From NCBI GenBank assembly GCA_041484195.1, contig JBGPHC010000019.1:19020-83019 (forward strand): a stretch of DNA of 64,000 nt. Reading direction: 5' to 3'. Positions 7,446-16,017 of the stretch are shown here, one piece after another. The translations under genes were made by a program, and so were the position numbers. The stretch's first letter is position 1; each line of letters begins with the position of its first letter. The notes beneath the pieces are model-generated. The model was not told the origin of the DNA. It worked only from the letters and a program-made list of their open reading frames with translations, and searched no databases. This DNA comes from PSRI01 sp041484195 (lineage in GTDB: Bacteria > Bacteroidota > Bacteroidia > Chitinophagales > Chitinophagaceae).

Positions 7446-8288
7446 ATGCCTGGTTATTTTATTTTCAACGGCCAGTTCTGCAAAGATGGAGAAATGGTCA
7501 TTTCTGCGGATAACCGTTCCTTTCGGTATGGTGACGGCCTGTTTGAAACTATGCGGGTGATTGACGACAGCATTGCCCTGGCAGAATACCATTTTGAAAG
7601 GCTGTTTGAAGGAATAAGCAAGCTCCAATTTGAATGTCCCTCCTATTTTACTGCCGTTTTCCTGGCAGAGGAAATTCTTTCACTCTGTAAGAAAAATAAG
7701 ATTGAAAAAGCTGCCAGGGTAAGACTTATGGTATTCAGAGGAAATGGTGGCCTTTATGACCCGGAAGATCTTAAACCCAATTATCTGATCCAGACCTGGC
7801 CCCTGGATCAACCCGGCTTTGGCTGGAACGAAAACGGGTTGGTTGTGGATCTGTATCCCAGCGCCCAAAAATCATGCGATGATTTTGCCGCCCTTAAATC
7901 AAATAATTTCCTGCCATATATAATGGCTGCCCTCTATGCCAAACAAAACCGGCTCGATGATAGCATGGTGGTGAATCAGTATGGAAGAATCGCAGATGCC
8001 ACCATCGCCAATATATTCTCAGTCAAAGATGGCACCATTTACACACCTCCATTGAGTGAAGGTTGCGTGGCCGGGGTAATGAGAAGGTTCCTGTTAGTAG
8101 ATATAGCTGCAGAAGGATACACAATGAAAGAGTCGCAATTCCAGCTGAATGACCTGCTGGAAGCCGATGAACTGTTGCTCACCAATGCGGTGCAGGGCAT
8201 ACGATGGGTGAGACAATTCCGCAATAAAACTTATATCAATAATACCGGGTTGGAGTTAATGCGCGAGGTCAATAAAAAAATCAGGTAG
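7446..8288 (+). CDS. pabC: Class IV PLP aminotransferase (aminodeoxychorismate lyase-like)
   Basis: A fold-type IV PLP enzyme of 280 residues. The N-terminal signature (NRSFRYGDGLFETMR) and the central LKSNNFLPYIMA segment, whose Lys is the expected Schiff-base residue, are typical, as is NQYGRIADATIANIFSV near residue 190 (cofactor phosphate region). This arrangement fits 4-amino-4-deoxychorismate lyase, which releases p-aminobenzoate for folate. Branched-chain or D-amino-acid aminotransferases of the same fold cannot be excluded without a pabA/pabB neighbour. The ATG at 7446 was chosen over an upstream TTG at 7413 because homologues start close to GYFIFNG. It ends 38 bp from the convergent mqnD. 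Confidence 0.8.
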   Translation: MPGYFIFNGQFCKDGEMVISADNRSFRYGDGLFETMRVIDDSIALAEYHFERLFEGISKLQFECPSYFTAVFLAEEILSLCKKNKIEKAARVRLMVFRGNGGLYDPEDLKPNYLIQTWPLDQPGFGWNENGLVVDLYPSAQKSCDDFAALKSNNFLPYIMAALYAKQNRLDDSMVVNQYGRIADATIANIFSVKDGTIYTPPLSEGCVAGVMRRFLLVDIAAEGYTMKESQFQLNDLLEADELLLTNAVQGIRWVRQFRNKTYINNTGLELMREVNKKIR

Positions 8289-8326
8289 CAGTTCCAACAT
8301 TCCAGCGGTCGACTTTTGAAAAGTCA

Positions 8327-9157
8327 TTAATCAACAAAAACATTCTCATCAGCAACACCACGCTTATCATTAGTTGCATAGATATCAAGAAACCTCAAGA
8401 CTGCCTTCTTCCCATCTTCACCAAGATTTAGAGAATAGTTGTTTACATATAAGTCAATATGCTGACGCATGACTACTTCATCCATTTCCTGTGAATTTTG
8501 TTTCACATAATCAGAGATGAACGGATAATGACGAAATGAATACTCCAGGCTTTCGCGGATCAGGTCGTCCACTTTTTCCTGAATGGATTTTTCAATTCCT
8601 CTCTTGATGATTATCCCACCCAAGGGAATGGGGCTGGTCGTTTCTTTTTCCCAGTATTCACCCAGGTCCATCAATTTGATCAGACCCTTTTCTTCATAGG
8701 TAAACCTGTTTTCATGAATGATGACTCCGCAATCCACTTCACCGGAGAGGACTGCATTTTCGATTTCTGAAAAAATCATGAATTTCTTCTTATCTGCATG
8801 GGGAAAAGCTAATGAGAACAGCATATGAGCCGTAGTATTTTCTCCTGGTATGGCCACGCTGTAATCAGCCATCGCAAAATTGGGGATGGGCTTCTTCGAA
8901 ATCAGCAGGGGCCCAACACCCTTGCCTAAGGCGCCTCCGCTGCTCAGGATCTTATAGTGGCTCATTACCAATGGGTATGCGCCGTAGCTAATCTTGCTGA
9001 TATGGAGCCTGTTTTCAAGTGCATAACGATTCAGGGTCTGCACATCTTCCAGGATTATCTCAAATTCAAGATCCCCCGTGTCAATTTTTCTATTGACCAG
9101 TGCGTCAAAAATAAACGTATCATTAGGACAGGGAGAAAATCCGAGTGAATATTTCAT
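8327..9157 (-). CDS. mqnD: 1,4-dihydroxy-6-naphthoate synthase
   Basis: The enzyme converts cyclic dehypoxanthine futalosine to 1,4-dihydroxy-6-naphthoate in the futalosine route to menaquinone. The 276-residue protein has the periplasmic-binding-protein-like fold of the MqnA/MqnD family. It opens with the diagnostic GFSPCPNDTFIFDAL and continues with EDVQTLNRYALE, KISYGAYP, GPLLISKKP and the GVIIHENRFTY segment of MqnD. Its ATG overlaps the stop of mqnB by 4 bp, so the pair is translationally coupled and consecutive pathway steps are encoded together. No other mqn genes are in the window. Confidence 0.93.
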   Translation of the reverse strand: MKYSLGFSPCPNDTFIFDALVNRKIDTGDLEFEIILEDVQTLNRYALENRLHISKISYGAYPLVMSHYKILSSGGALGKGVGPLLISKKPIPNFAMADYSVAIPGENTTAHMLFSLAFPHADKKKFMIFSEIENAVLSGEVDCGVIIHENRFTYEEKGLIKLMDLGEYWEKETTSPIPLGGIIIKRGIEKSIQEKVDDLIRESLEYSFRHYPFISDYVKQNSQEMDEVVMRQHIDLYVNNYSLNLGEDGKKAVLRFLDIYATNDKRGVADENVFVD

Positions 9158-9819
9158 TCTTTGTTGAACATATTATTGATCAGGATGATCAGCTCCCGAT
9201 TCAGGTTTTCTATTGCTTCTCTTATCAGCCATTTGCTCTTGTCTCTCTCACCTATAAAATTGCTGACCGCACGCAATTGGACAAAGGGAATATCTTCCTG
9301 GAGACAAACATAGTGAAATGCCGCTCCTTCCATCGATTCCAGAACAGGCCCATATTTCTCGATCAGCTCGTGTACCCTTTTGCTGCTGGTGGTGATTTCG
9401 TTCACAGTAACTGCCCTTACCTGCTGTAAATGAGTTTTGTGGAGAATTTGATGGTGGGGATTGATGAGCATTTTTTTTGAAAAAGGAAATATGTCTTTCT
9501 CGACAAGGTCCATATCGAAAACATCCTGAAAAAGGCCATTTTCTTCAACTCCCCAATCGCCCAATATTTCCTCTTTTATTACGGTCACCATGCCAGGGGG
9601 GTAAAAAGGATGCATGGTACCGGCAATGCCTGCCTGTATGGCAAGATCAGGTTTATTAGCGGCAATTTTTTTGGTCAGTCCGTAAGCAGTATTCAGCATA
9701 CCCACTCCGGTAATGATACTTTGAACACTACAATTTTTCCTGTGATATGCTCTTTCAGCCAGAAATTCACCTGTAGCCTGAATTTCATAAGGCGTAGCGG
9801 CGACCAGGACGATATTCAT
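9154..9819 (-). CDS. mqnB: Futalosine hydrolase
   Basis: A 221-residue nucleoside-phosphorylase-fold enzyme that removes the base from futalosine to give dehypoxanthine futalosine. Seen in the sequence: an N-terminal strand MNIVLVAATPYEI, a Gly-rich loop IQAGIAGTM, the VTVNEITTSS segment, and the nucleoside-binding LESMEGAAFHYVC typical of MTA/SAH nucleosidase relatives. The futalosine role rather than MTA nucleosidase is supported by the 4-bp overlap with mqnD. The ATG at 9817-9819 gives the family's usual length. It is divergent from the queD pseudogene at 9908. Confidence 0.92.
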   Translation of the reverse strand: MNIVLVAATPYEIQATGEFLAERAYHRKNCSVQSIITGVGMLNTAYGLTKKIAANKPDLAIQAGIAGTMHPFYPPGMVTVIKEEILGDWGVEENGLFQDVFDMDLVEKDIFPFSKKMLINPHHQILHKTHLQQVRAVTVNEITTSSKRVHELIEKYGPVLESMEGAAFHYVCLQEDIPFVQLRAVSNFIGERDKSKWLIREAIENLNRELIILINNMFNKE

Positions 9820-9907
9820 GATACAAATTTCAGTAATAAATTGATATCCCGGCAGGAATCTACATTTTCATTTGGGAAGCACTAAGTTTGCTGAAATTTT
9901 TTTGAAA

Positions 9908-10318
9908 ATGGTGTTCCTGACTCGTGTGGAGCATTTCAATGCGGCTCATAAGCTTTACAATCCCCGCTGGAATAAGGAAAAAAATGAGGAAGTATTTGGA
10001 AAATGCGCCAATGAAAACTGGCATGGCCATAATTATGAATTGTAAATAACCATAAAGGGTGAGCCTGATCCAGATACAGGATTTATTTTCGATGCCAGGC
10101 AGTTGAGCAATATTATTAAAGGCCATGTGGTTGAAAAACTGGACCATAGGAACCTTAACCAGGACGTTGATTTTATGCAGGGGGAAATGTGCTCGACGGA
10201 AACTCTTGCCATAGGCATCTGGGAACAACTCGAATCCCGATTGCCGAGCCGTATCAAATTGCATTGAGTAAAATTGTTTGAAACTGCCCGAATTTATGTG
10301 GAATATTACGGAGGATAG
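9908..10318 (+). pseudogene. queD: QueD-type 6-carboxytetrahydropterin synthase pseudogene, two nonsense codons
   Basis: The frame from the ATG at 9908 to the TAG at 10316 encodes 136 positions with TAA at 10043-10045 (codon 46) and TGA at 10265-10267 (codon 120). There is no frameshift. Everything else looks intact: EHFNAAH and WHGHNY provide the Zn ligands, GKCANEN the catalytic Cys, and KLDHRNLNQDVDFM the Asp-His pair. Both stops fall where homologues, as I recall the family, have Tyr and Cys/Ser, so each needs only a third-base change. The product would make 6-carboxytetrahydropterin for queuosine. An intact but divergent paralogue follows at 10509. Recent inactivation is most likely; a double sequencing error or readthrough is less likely. 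Confidence 0.85.
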
Positions 10319-10387
10319 TCTAAGGATAGGACGCTTTGATTATTTCCCTTAAGCTGAACCCTTTACGAGGAAATCTTCAATAACAAT

Positions 10388-10402
10388 CCCTGATTGTCAG
10401 GG
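10388..10402. other. Short hairpin CCCTGA-TTG-TCAGGG after the pseudogene
   Basis: Perfect 6-bp arms (10388-10393 and 10397-10402) with a 3-base loop lie 70 bp beyond the pseudogene stop. A TTTTT run follows only 12 bp later, so it is a weak terminator candidate for the pseudogene transcript. Confidence 0.3.
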
Positions 10403-10413
10403 CAGAGACAACC

Positions 10414-10458
10414 CTTTTTGTTGAATTGACGTAAATTGAACTCCGATTGAACAAAAAG
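10414..10458 (+). promoter_or_regulatory. 13-bp inverted repeat upstream of the pterin synthase gene
   Basis: CTTTTTGTTGAAT (10414-10426) and ATTGAACAAAAAG (10446-10458) are reverse complements with one mismatch, separated by 19 bp. The element ends 50 bp before the ATG at 10509. It may be an operator or a leader-RNA stem; it does not match a riboswitch class I know. Confidence 0.4.
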
Positions 10459-10508
10459 CTGCCTGAGAAAATTCAACGACCAGATTTGGGTGTTATTTTA
10501 ATATAACT

Positions 10509-10922
10509 ATGGCCATGAAAGTTGCGGTTTACCGGAGAGAACATTTTAATGCGGCCCATCGCCTGCACAATCCCGACTGGGATGACATTAAGAATTATAA
10601 GGTATTTGGTAAATGCAATAATCCTAATTTTCACGGGCATAACTATGAATTGGAAGTGAAGCTGGCAGGTGATCCAGATCCTGAGACGGGATATGTGATG
10701 GACCTGAAAATATTATCGGATATTATCCAGGAAAGTGTTTTGGAGAAGTTTGATCACAAGAATCTGAACCTGGATGTTGAAGAATTCAAAAATCTTAATC
10801 CAACTGCCGAAAATATCGTGGTGGTCATTTACAATTTGTTAAGGCCAAATATTGATCCGGCTTATGAGTTACAAGTGAGATTATACGAGACTCCAAGGAA
10901 TTTTGTGGAGTATCCAGCATAG
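10509..10922 (+). CDS. 6-pyruvoyl-tetrahydropterin synthase / QueD family enzyme
   Basis: A 137-residue member of the PTPS/QueD family, which acts on dihydroneopterin triphosphate. The Zn ligands are in EHFNAAH and FHGHNY, the catalytic Cys in FGKCNNPN, and the Asp-His pair in KFDHKNLNLD. The CNNPN-x-HGHNY spacing resembles eukaryotic-type PTPS more than the CxxxHGH of E. coli QueD, so the product may be 6-pyruvoyl- or 6-carboxy-tetrahydropterin. It lies 103 bp upstream of folE, whose product is its expected substrate. It may substitute for the inactivated paralogue at 9908 in queuosine synthesis, since queE is present at 37559. The start is ATG at 10509; a second ATG two codons later is also possible. 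Confidence 0.85.
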   Translation: MAMKVAVYRREHFNAAHRLHNPDWDDIKNYKVFGKCNNPNFHGHNYELEVKLAGDPDPETGYVMDLKILSDIIQESVLEKFDHKNLNLDVEEFKNLNPTAENIVVVIYNLLRPNIDPAYELQVRLYETPRNFVEYPA

Positions 10923-11025
10923 AAAAAGAATTGTCGCGTACCAGCTGCCCCGGGATAGAGGCTGATCGGGCATTTGTGAACAAGCGATAGGCTACTAAAC
11001 AATATAATCATAAAATTCTTATTAG

Positions 11026-11622
11026 ATGGCGTACAAAAAAGTCGAGCAGTACGAAGATAAAATCACTTCGGGTCTGCTGGAGAATTACAGGGAAACTTTG
11101 TCATTGTTGGGAGAAGACCCCAATAGGGAAGGCTTGTTAAAGACCCCGGAACGTGTTGCCAAGGCTATGCAATACATGACTCAGGGCTATTTTATGGACG
11201 CCCAAGCAATCCTGAATGCCGCCAAGTTCCATGAAGAAATCAGTGAAATGATTATCGTAAAGGATATCGAATTATATAGTCTTTGTGAACATCACATGCT
11301 CCCTTTTTTCGGGAAGGCCCACATAGCCTATATTCCCAATGGCTGGATCACGGGATTGAGCAAAATCGCGAGGGTGGTGGATGTTTTTAGCCGCCGGCTG
11401 CAGGTGCAGGAAAGGCTTACCACGCAGATATTGGATGCCATTAAGACTACATTGAATCCACTTGGAATCGCAGTGGTAATTGAAGCTTCGCATCTCTGCA
11501 TGATGATGCGGGGCGTTCAAAAACAAAATTCGGTTACCACTACCTCCGCCTTCTGGGGTGAATTTGAAAGGAATGAATCCAGAAGTGAATTCATCCGGCT
11601 CATAGGATCAAAACTGCATTGA
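11026..11622 (+). CDS. folE: GTP cyclohydrolase I
   Basis: This enzyme converts GTP to 7,8-dihydroneopterin triphosphate, the entry step for folate, queuosine and pterins. The 198-residue protein shows the standard signature: LLKTPERVAKAM, the Zn-binding SLCEHHMLPFFGKAHIAYIP (Cys and His ligands), GLSKIARVVDVFSRRLQVQERLT, and the third Zn ligand region ASHLCMMMRGVQ. The full length and motif order indicate a functional type I enzyme. The neighbour upstream is a pterin synthase that uses its product. A terminator at 11651-11684 closes the unit. Confidence 0.97.
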   Translation: MAYKKVEQYEDKITSGLLENYRETLSLLGEDPNREGLLKTPERVAKAMQYMTQGYFMDAQAILNAAKFHEEISEMIIVKDIELYSLCEHHMLPFFGKAHIAYIPNGWITGLSKIARVVDVFSRRLQVQERLTTQILDAIKTTLNPLGIAVVIEASHLCMMMRGVQKQNSVTTTSAFWGEFERNESRSEFIRLIGSKLH

Positions 11623-11650
11623 GTAATATCATTGATTAATCTTGAAGAGG

Positions 11651-11684
11651 AACTCCTGCAAACTGCAATTTGTGGGAGTTTTTT
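11651..11684 (+). terminator. Rho-independent terminator after folE
   Basis: AACTCC (11651-11656) pairs with GGAGTT (11675-11680), with partial extension of the stem inward, and a run of six T follows (11679-11684). It separates folE from fabD. Confidence 0.7.
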
Positions 11685-11694
11685 ATAACCTTGT

Positions 11695-11702
11695 TATTTT
11701 TG
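11695..11702 (+). promoter_or_regulatory. Promoter -7 element (TATTTTTG) of fabD
   Basis: An exact TAnnTTTG match 18 bp before the fabD ATG at 11721, immediately after the folE terminator. The resulting leader would be only about a dozen bases, which supports the chosen start over a TTG at 11670 that lies upstream of this promoter. Confidence 0.55.
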
Positions 11703-11720
11703 CACTCATATTTTCGCAAC

Positions 11721-12611
11721 ATGAAGCACGCTTATGTTTTTCCAGGTCAGGGTACCCAATTTCCTGGAATGGGAAAGAGCTTGTATGAAAGAAATTCTAG
11801 AGCCAGGGACTTGTTTGAAGAAGCCAATGAAATTCTTGGATTCAGGATTTCTGATGTGATGTTTGGAGGGACTACAGATGATCTGAAACAGACAAGAGTG
11901 ACACAGCCTGCGGTTTTTTTGCATTCTGTGGCGGCTTTTCAAAGCATCGAAGATGCCCGTCCTGAAATGGTGGCCGGACATTCGCTTGGAGAATTTTCTG
12001 CACTTGTGGCCAATGGCGTCCTGAAATTTGAACTTGCTTTGAAATTAGTTTCAATCAGGGCAAGTGCCATGCAAAAAGCATGTGAGATAAATCCCTCGAC
12101 GATGGCAGCTGTATTGGGTTTGGATGATGCCCGGGTTGAAGAAGTTTGCATGGCCGTACAAGATGAAACCGGTGAAGTGGTGGTTCCGGCGAACTACAAT
12201 TGTCCGGGCCAGTTAGTAATCAGCGGTTCTATAAAAGCGATTGATATTGCCTGTGAGAGGATGAAGGCCGCTGGCGCCAAGAGGGCCCTGGTCCTTCCTG
12301 TAGGTGGTGCTTTCCATTCGCCATTGATGGCGCCGGCCAGGGGAGAATTGGCTGAAGCTATTGATAGTACGAATTTCGGTCCGGCATCCTGTCCCGTATA
12401 TCAGAATGTTGTTGCGGAACCGGTTTCGGATCCGGCATTGATCAAAAAAAATCTTGTAGAGCAACTCACTGGGGCCGTGCGGTGGACACAATCTGTTAGA
12501 AGGATGATTGCTGACGGGGCAACGAAATTTACGGAAGCGGGTCCAGGCAAAATTCTACAAGGTCTTATCCTGAAAATAGACAATTCTCCGAAAGTGGATG
12601 GATATAGTTGA
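11721..12611 (+). CDS. fabD: Malonyl-CoA:ACP transacylase
   Basis: The enzyme loads malonyl groups onto acyl carrier protein for type II fatty acid synthesis. The 296-residue protein begins YVFPGQGTQFPGMG, carries the nucleophile elbow AGHSLGEFSAL (catalytic Ser about residue 89), GGAFHSPLM with the catalytic His, and the C-terminal EAGPGKILQGL. The length matches FabD. The upstream extension to 11670 was rejected because it overlaps the folE terminator and the promoter. fabH, another initiation enzyme of the same pathway, is at 16623 but not co-transcribed. Confidence 0.96.
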   Translation: MKHAYVFPGQGTQFPGMGKSLYERNSRARDLFEEANEILGFRISDVMFGGTTDDLKQTRVTQPAVFLHSVAAFQSIEDARPEMVAGHSLGEFSALVANGVLKFELALKLVSIRASAMQKACEINPSTMAAVLGLDDARVEEVCMAVQDETGEVVVPANYNCPGQLVISGSIKAIDIACERMKAAGAKRALVLPVGGAFHSPLMAPARGELAEAIDSTNFGPASCPVYQNVVAEPVSDPALIKKNLVEQLTGAVRWTQSVRRMIADGATKFTEAGPGKILQGLILKIDNSPKVDGYS

Positions 12612-12640
12612 CTGAAAGATCCACAGATGAGGCCCTCGCC

Positions 12641-14005
12641 TTATTGGATCCTGTTTCTGCCGATGCTGCCTTTAAAGAATTTTGTTCCCATTTTTACATT
12701 CACGTCCTGGATCTCCCTGCTTAGGCCTTCCTGCAATCGGGGAGCAATTGCTCTCGCGTAAGTGCCATTGCCTATGAAATGCAGTACGCTTGCCAGGCAA
12801 TTCTCGTTTACATCACCCCATTGTTTGTCAAGTCCGTCCATTACCTGGTAATTGGGTGTAAGTCCGTCAAAATAATTTCCTACGCCACTTTTATTGATCG
12901 TTCGGAATGAAATGGGGAAAATATACCAATTCCCCACAGGTATAGGAAAGAATCCTACCGGTTTACCATAGGTGTTAGATGGTCCCACCAATTGAACATT
13001 CAGATAGGGTTTTAAGGAATTGATGACCAGCTCACTTGCCGAAGCAGTGTTTTGTGTACCGATGAAGAATACGCGTGAAAGGCTTAGATTCCCTTTTTTG
13101 CCGTAGCGATCCGTTATATTATTAGAAGTGTATTTGTCATTGTATGCATAAGTGAGCAACACATCTCCATTACCGGAAGAAGGTACCAGGTAATCATCCA
13201 GCTCTTCGGCCAACGAAACATAACCACCTCCATTATAGCGAAGGTCTATTACAACATCCTGCACATTCGAGGTCGCAAATCTGTTGAAAACGCGGGCGAA
13301 TTCACTCTTTATTGATGCAGTATCACCGATAAATGAATTCAATACCATATAACCTACATTATTGCCGGCAACATTGTAAACCGTGTCCACAAATACAGGG
13401 TGTTCCTGATAAGATGCGGCCGCAAGGGTGATGGTAGTATCCGTATTATCCGGCCTTTTGAAACCGAATGTGGTTGAATTGCTGTAATACACGGCGTCAA
13501 CGATAGCGCTCGCATTACTGGTGGTAATATTAGTGCTACCATTCAGCGAGGTGATACGCCAACTCCGCGTGATACCAGCTTTTCCTGCCGGCGACTCCTT
13601 CTCTACGAATGAAATTCTCAGATCTCCTTGTGCCAGAAAGAACACCCCGATTCCAAAATCGCCGCTAATACCATTGCTGATATTATTCCAATCTGACTGA
13701 AGGATTCCAAAACTGTACCTGTCAACCGGTTTGGAAAACCCCGGCTCGCTGCTGTATTTCCGAATCGCGGTCATGATGGCATCAGGATCAGCGTAAATCC
13801 TGGGGTTGAATGTGTCCGGAATATTTTTATACCATAAATAAATTTCGCGGGAATATAGCAATACAGTATCCTTCATTTTATCCACGGCTGTGGGCACGGG
13901 AGTTGGAGGAGGAGGGGCCGGATTTGGACTGGGGTCGCTGGTTTTCTTGCAACCCATAACAAATATTCCAATCGCACAGGAAATGATCAGGATAAAGCGC
14001 TTCAT
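12641..14005 (-). CDS. S41-family peptidase lipoprotein
   Basis: A probable C-terminal-processing-type serine peptidase anchored in the cell envelope. It has a lipoprotein signal with lipobox VMGC near residues 16-19 and a Pro-rich linker. A PDZ-like region with the start of an active-site tunnel follows (GDFGIGVFFL, ESPAGKAGI). The S41 core shows DVVIDLRYNGGGYVSLAEELDDYL, the nucleophile in QNTASASELVINSLKPY, and a Lys in NTYGKPVGFFPI. It is 454 residues from the ATG at 14003-14005; an ATG three codons upstream (14012-14014) is possible. It ends 29 bp from convergent fabD. Substrates cannot be inferred. Confidence 0.88.
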   Translation of the reverse strand: MKRFILIISCAIGIFVMGCKKTSDPSPNPAPPPPTPVPTAVDKMKDTVLLYSREIYLWYKNIPDTFNPRIYADPDAIMTAIRKYSSEPGFSKPVDRYSFGILQSDWNNISNGISGDFGIGVFFLAQGDLRISFVEKESPAGKAGITRSWRITSLNGSTNITTSNASAIVDAVYYSNSTTFGFKRPDNTDTTITLAAASYQEHPVFVDTVYNVAGNNVGYMVLNSFIGDTASIKSEFARVFNRFATSNVQDVVIDLRYNGGGYVSLAEELDDYLVPSSGNGDVLLTYAYNDKYTSNNITDRYGKKGNLSLSRVFFIGTQNTASASELVINSLKPYLNVQLVGPSNTYGKPVGFFPIPVGNWYIFPISFRTINKSGVGNYFDGLTPNYQVMDGLDKQWGDVNENCLASVLHFIGNGTYARAIAPRLQEGLSREIQDVNVKMGTKFFKGSIGRNRIQ

Positions 14006-14192
14006 AACTGCCATGATTTGTGGATGAATGATATTCAAAATAAGAATTATTCAGATAGGATAAGCTTCAAAAGGAATTTATTAACATTTATAAAATAGCC
14101 AGTTATGGTCCTTTTACAGACCTAACGTATTTTCAAATAGCAGAGTTGCTTCCGGACAGCTTAATCCCCCGGATTCACCATAGCTGTATTGC

Positions 14193-14648
14193 TCAAAAAT
14201 TGAGAGACCCATTGAGCCATTCGGAGCTAAGATCAGCCTTGTAATACTTTTTGTAAAAATTAACAGCAGGCTCATTCCAGTTCAGTACCTGCCACATCAT
14301 GCCATTGAATTTCTTTTCTTTGGCTTCTTCAATGAGTCGGTCAAATAATAATTTGCCAAGCCCCTTACCACGCATCTTTTCCGTGACGATAATATCTTCC
14401 AGGTACATACGCTGACCTTTCCAGGTGCTATATCGGATATAGTATAAGGCAAATCCTTCCACCCGGCCCTTCACTTCAGATACGAAGGCCCACCAAACCG
14501 GGTTGGGGCCGAATCCGCTTTCCACAAAATGTTCCAGGGTCACAGTTACTTCATCCGGAGCTCTTTCATAAACCGCCAGTTCCTGTACCAGTTCCATCAG
14601 CCTGGCACAATCCTTTTTTCCCGCCCTTCTTATAATTATATCCGTCAT
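14193..14648 (-). CDS. GNAT-family N-acetyltransferase (SSAT-like)
   Basis: A 151-residue acetyl-CoA-dependent N-acetyltransferase. The N-terminal RRAGKKDCARLMELVQELAVYERAP, the YSTWKGQRMYLEDIIV core and the acetyl-CoA loop RGKGLGKLLF are arranged as in the diamine (spermidine/spermine) or thialysine acetyltransferase subgroup. A polyamine or lysine-analogue amine is the most likely substrate, inferred from family likeness only. It is encoded 59 bp downstream of the Cys/Met-metabolism enzyme on the same strand and could share its transcript. Confidence 0.85.
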   Translation of the reverse strand: MTDIIIRRAGKKDCARLMELVQELAVYERAPDEVTVTLEHFVESGFGPNPVWWAFVSEVKGRVEGFALYYIRYSTWKGQRMYLEDIIVTEKMRGKGLGKLLFDRLIEEAKEKKFNGMMWQVLNWNEPAVNFYKKYYKADLSSEWLNGSLNF

Positions 14649-14707
14649 GCTTATGAATCAGATTGATTAGTCCGAAAACTTATATCGAATGGTTTTGAAC
14701 CTTGCAA

Positions 14708-15934
14708 TCATTGCAAGGCCTGATCTAAATCGGCTAAAATATCCTGAATATTTTCCATGCCCACGCTCATCCTGATCAAGCCGTCTGTGATGCCATATTT
14801 TTCCCGCTGTTCTTTGGGAACGCTGTAATGGGTCATTGAAGCAGGGTGTGACAACAAGGTATCGCAGGTGCCCAAGGATACAGTCCTCGTACACATCTTG
14901 AGTCGGTTCATAAAATTTATTCCCGACTGAAGACCTCCTTTGAGTTCAAAACTCATCATGGCGCCAGGGTGCCGCATTTGTTTCATGGCAGTATAATGGT
15001 CAGGGTGCGAAGCCAGTCCATTGTAATTAACTTTTGCTACTGCCCGCTGGGATTCTAGAAATCCTGCCACCTCCATGGCATTATGGCAATGCCTCTCCAT
15101 CCTCAATTCAAGTGTCTTCATCCCGTTAATTAGCATGAATGCATCGAAAGGATTGCTATTGCCACCTATCAACTTGTAGATTTTGTATGCACGCCCTTTC
15201 ATGAAATTGAGATCCCTACCCATGAAAATGCCACCAATGGAAGTGCCATGCCCATTGAGAAATTTGGTTGTAGAATGAACGACAAAATCAACGCCATACC
15301 TGAATGGCTGTTGCAGATAGGGAGTAGCGAATGTGTTATCGCATGCTATCAATTTTTCATATTTCCTGGCCAGTTTGGCTATCTCATCTATGTCCACACA
15401 TTGGATCGTTGGATTCGCGGGTGTTTCCAGGTAGATTAATTTAATGGATGGATTTTTCTTCAGAGCATCTTCGGCCTTATTGAGATCCCGCAGATCCTCA
15501 ATAATTCCTTCCATGTTCAAGTTTGGAAGCAGGCTATTCATGATGTCCTGCGTGCCACCGTATAAAGAATAATGAGATAGTATTTTATCACCTGCCCTTA
15601 AATTGCTGAGCAGCATGGTTGAGATCGCAGCCATGCCGGAAGCCTGAAGGTAGCCCTTCACCTGCAGTGGTTCACCCATTTCGTCAAGGAGCCCAAAAGT
15701 CTCCATAGCCGCAATCTTGTTTTCAGCCTCAGCGGAAGTGGGATTGCCCCATCGGGAATAGATGTATCCTTTTTCCTCTCCGCTGAATCTTCTCATGCCC
15801 TGTTCGGCATCGTCGTAAACAAAAGTGGAGGTAGCGTAAATGGGCGTAAGGTGTGAATGGGCCGAATCTGTTTGATGGCCGGCATGAATGGCCAGAGAAC
15901 TGAAACCACTCATTGGGATAATCTTATCTGCCAT
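14708..15934 (-). CDS. Cys/Met-metabolism PLP enzyme (gamma-lyase / cystathionine synthase-lyase type)
   Basis: A 408-residue fold-type I PLP enzyme. Seen: SRWGNPTSAEAENKIAAMET near the N-terminus (active-site Tyr/Arg region YSRWGNPT), QASGMAAISTMLL, ETPANPTIQCVDI, DNTFATPYLQQP, and VHSTTKFLNGHG with the Schiff-base Lys. The C-terminal SLGTCDTLLSHPASMTHY and RMSVGMENIQDILADL are typical of methionine gamma-lyase, cystathionine gamma-lyase and gamma-synthase. The exact reaction cannot be fixed from sequence; a methionine gamma-lyase-like activity is one good possibility. The start is ATG at 15932-15934. It is divergent from the DinB-like gene. Confidence 0.88.
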   Translation of the reverse strand: MADKIIPMSGFSSLAIHAGHQTDSAHSHLTPIYATSTFVYDDAEQGMRRFSGEEKGYIYSRWGNPTSAEAENKIAAMETFGLLDEMGEPLQVKGYLQASGMAAISTMLLSNLRAGDKILSHYSLYGGTQDIMNSLLPNLNMEGIIEDLRDLNKAEDALKKNPSIKLIYLETPANPTIQCVDIDEIAKLARKYEKLIACDNTFATPYLQQPFRYGVDFVVHSTTKFLNGHGTSIGGIFMGRDLNFMKGRAYKIYKLIGGNSNPFDAFMLINGMKTLELRMERHCHNAMEVAGFLESQRAVAKVNYNGLASHPDHYTAMKQMRHPGAMMSFELKGGLQSGINFMNRLKMCTRTVSLGTCDTLLSHPASMTHYSVPKEQREKYGITDGLIRMSVGMENIQDILADLDQALQ

Positions 15935-16017
15935 AAATTGTTGGGTTCCCTGCTACCTGTTTGAGGCAGAAGGCCTTTTTGCTTTAATTTTAGGGAATAC
16001 AAATGTACTATAATATC

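Noticed and set aside
9908..10318. Alternative explanation that the queD stops are recoded codons
   Set aside because: TAA and TGA serve as ordinary stops in the surrounding genes (for example TGA in mqnB-type overlaps), so code reassignment is not supported.
10509..10922. Calling this gene queD outright
   Set aside because: Its CNNPN-x-HGH spacing is that of PTPS-type enzymes, and the better QueD match is the adjacent pseudogene, so no symbol was given.
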